In this document: positions 13,507-14,524 of the stretch, piece after piece | How the letters are laid out: each line of letters begins with the position of its first letter | Numbering within the stretch: position 1 is the first letter of the stretch | Origin: Deltaproteobacteria bacterium | GTDB lineage: Bacteria > Desulfobacterota > Anaeroferrophillalia > Anaeroferrophillales > Tharpellaceae | Direction of reading: 5' to 3' | Length of the DNA: 14,524 nt | Assembly (NCBI GenBank): GCA_013153415.1 | Contig: JAADEO010000111.1 | Span: 1-14,524 of the forward strand | Notes under the pieces: model-generated | Told to the model about the DNA's origin: nothing | Seen by the model: the letters and a program-made list of their open reading frames with translations, nothing else | The model's database searches: none | Translations under genes and position numbers: made by a program

Positions 13507-14524
13507 TCACCACCGGGCAAAAGCCGGGGTCAGTTCGAGGCCGGCCAGGAAAAGAAAGAGCGCCAGCCCCAAGCCGGCGAGGGCGGGTCGGGTCTGGCGG
13601 GGTACCATGGTACTGGTTGCCAGCATCCGGTTCCGCTCCAGGGCGTTGATCGAAGCGTAGATCTCGAGCATCTTCTCCCGGTTCAGACGACCGGGCATGA
13701 GGAAAAGCCCGCCCGGCATCTCTTGCATCATCGTGGCAATCTGGGGTTCGACCCGGCCGTCGACCGCAATCAGATAGAGCCTGATCCCGAGTTTTCGCAG
13801 AAAATTTCCCAGGGCGATGAAATCGGGCAGCCCGCGTTCCCGGTCGCGGCGCGAAGAGGAGGCTCTGATACGACCGTCGGTAAAAAGGATGATCGCCAGT
13901 CCTTTCCTGTCGGCCAAGGCCCGGAACGGAGCCGGGACCGCGACCTCCAGAGCCTCTTCCCCGGAAAGCCGGTAACGCAGATCGCGGAGTTCGGCGAAAC
14001 CGGGCCGCTGTTCTTGCGGCAGGGTCACGAAGAAGGAGCACATCGCCAGCCAGACAGCGTAGGAGACGTTGGTGGCGCCGCCGACCGAAAGCCGCCGGAT
14101 CTCGGGACTGGTGGAATTGCGATCGAGCTGGTTGAGCTTGTTCATGAGAATGCCGCGGTCGAAGGTCAGCGGTGCCAGGAGACGGGCGTAACTGGAAAAG
14201 GCCACCAGCCCGATCATATCCTCCGGCGGCCGCTTTGCGACGAAGGTTTTGAGACCGTCGAGGGCGATATCGCCAAGGGTCTTGCCGGGGGTTCCGGAAG
14301 GCCGGCGCATCGAACCGGAAAGATCCTGGACCAGCATCAGCCAGCGGCTTTCGCGGTGGTGGCGAATGACGGTTTCCGAGTAGTGGAAACCCGCCGCAGC
14401 GACGACCAGGACCAGCAATATGGCATTGCCGAGCCAGCGGGGCAGCCGGGTTTTGATCGGGTCGGGACGGAGTTTTCCGGCAAACAGGGCGGCCGGAGCG
14501 AAACTCGTCCGGGCCTTCCGGCGC
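13507..14524 (-). CDS. BatA/MxaC-like VWA protein, C-terminal part (5' end outside the window)
   Basis: The frame stays open to the right edge. Reading upstream of the TTG at 14418 gives a plausible family N-terminus (FAPAALFAGKLRP, then RLPRWLGNAILLVLVV), so the real start is beyond 14524; 338 residues are visible. A membrane helix (about 14430-14385) precedes the VWA domain, whose adhesion site is DLSGS (Asp at 14325-14323), a Thr in APLTFD and the Asp of FTDGRI; GGATN is also present. The VWA is interrupted by a segment between GGATN and FTDG. A helix lies near the C-terminus (GLALFLFLAGLEL). The next gene starts 8 bases after the stop, so the three genes form one transcription unit. Role inferred: partner of a MoxR-type ATPase expected further upstream. 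Confidence 0.85.
   Translation of the reverse strand, partial: RRKARTSFAPAALFAGKLRPDPIKTRLPRWLGNAILLVLVVAAAGFHYSETVIRHHRESRWLMLVQDLSGSMRRPSGTPGKTLGDIALDGLKTFVAKRPPEDMIGLVAFSSYARLLAPLTFDRGILMNKLNQLDRNSTSPEIRRLSVGGATNVSYAVWLAMCSFFVTLPQEQRPGFAELRDLRYRLSGEEALEVAVPAPFRALADRKGLAIILFTDGRIRASSSRRDRERGLPDFIALGNFLRKLGIRLYLIAVDGRVEPQIATMMQEMPGGLFLMPGRLNREKMLEIYASINALERNRMLATSTMVPRQTRPALAGLGLALFLFLAGLELTPAFARW

Noticed and set aside
13499..14041. Upstream part of the open frame that includes the TPR-like membrane protein
   Set aside because: This Arg/Pro/Gly-rich stretch is the shadow of the BatA-like gene in another frame. The ATG at 13498 has a ribosome site and a membrane-helix N-terminus.
1..14524. 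CRISPR array, insertion sequence, phage or toxin-antitoxin/defence island
   Set aside because: No regularly spaced repeats, transposase or integrase motifs, terminal inverted repeats or paired small toxin-antitoxin genes were found; genes are mainly housekeeping and co-directional.

Overview
The window is a chromosomal stretch in which every convincing gene lies on the minus strand, so transcription runs from high to low coordinates. Coding DNA is GC-rich with few gaps. The only clearly AT-rich non-coding stretches are at about 3913-4220, 8284-8342 and 11496-11714. A PxxKW-type cysteine-rich protein, a tungsten/molybdenum aldehyde:ferredoxin oxidoreductase (AOR) and a tryptophanyl-tRNA synthetase with a probable Fe-S cysteine set together point to an anaerobic Desulfobacterota (former Deltaproteobacteria) organism. 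This placement is inference from gene content; no rRNA or other marker is present.

Layout in order of transcription: (1) 14524-11715, a three-gene unit with a BatA/MxaC-like von Willebrand factor A (VWA) protein cut by the window edge, a single-pass membrane protein with a TPR-like segment, and a BatB/MxaL-like VWA protein. The genes are joined by an 8-nt gap and an ATGA overlap. This is the kind of unit that accompanies MoxR ATPases, but any moxR gene would lie outside the window. (2) An AT-rich 219-bp regulatory gap, then a free-standing AOR-family gene (11495-9765) with a strong ribosome site. (3) A 169-bp gap holding two strong hairpins, then thpR (9595-9047). (4) A site-2 protease (M50), trpS, an RsuA/RluB-type pseudouridine synthase and a GH57 glycoside hydrolase, the last two overlapping. 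(5) A 308-bp AT-rich gap, then a deoxynucleoside-kinase-like gene and a separately promoted PxxKW-type protein. (6) rsmD, coaD, a DMT/EamA permease and recJ, closely packed; the permease and recJ share an ATGA overlap and recJ runs off the left edge.

Most genes are housekeeping: translation and RNA modification (trpS, rluB, rsmD, thpR), CoA synthesis (coaD), DNA repair (recJ) and regulated proteolysis (M50). I found no clear evidence of a wholly new multi-gene system. The items that stand out are: a deoxynucleoside kinase homologue whose two expected catalytic acidic positions appear replaced by Asn and Cys; a probable [4Fe-4S] TrpRS; an AOR paralogue with Cx3Cx3C rather than Cx2Cx3C ligand spacing, isolated from any electron-transfer partner gene; the VWA-TPR-VWA unit; the structured RNA/DNA region between the AOR gene and thpR; and a terminator-like hairpin that ends six bases before the rsmD start codon.
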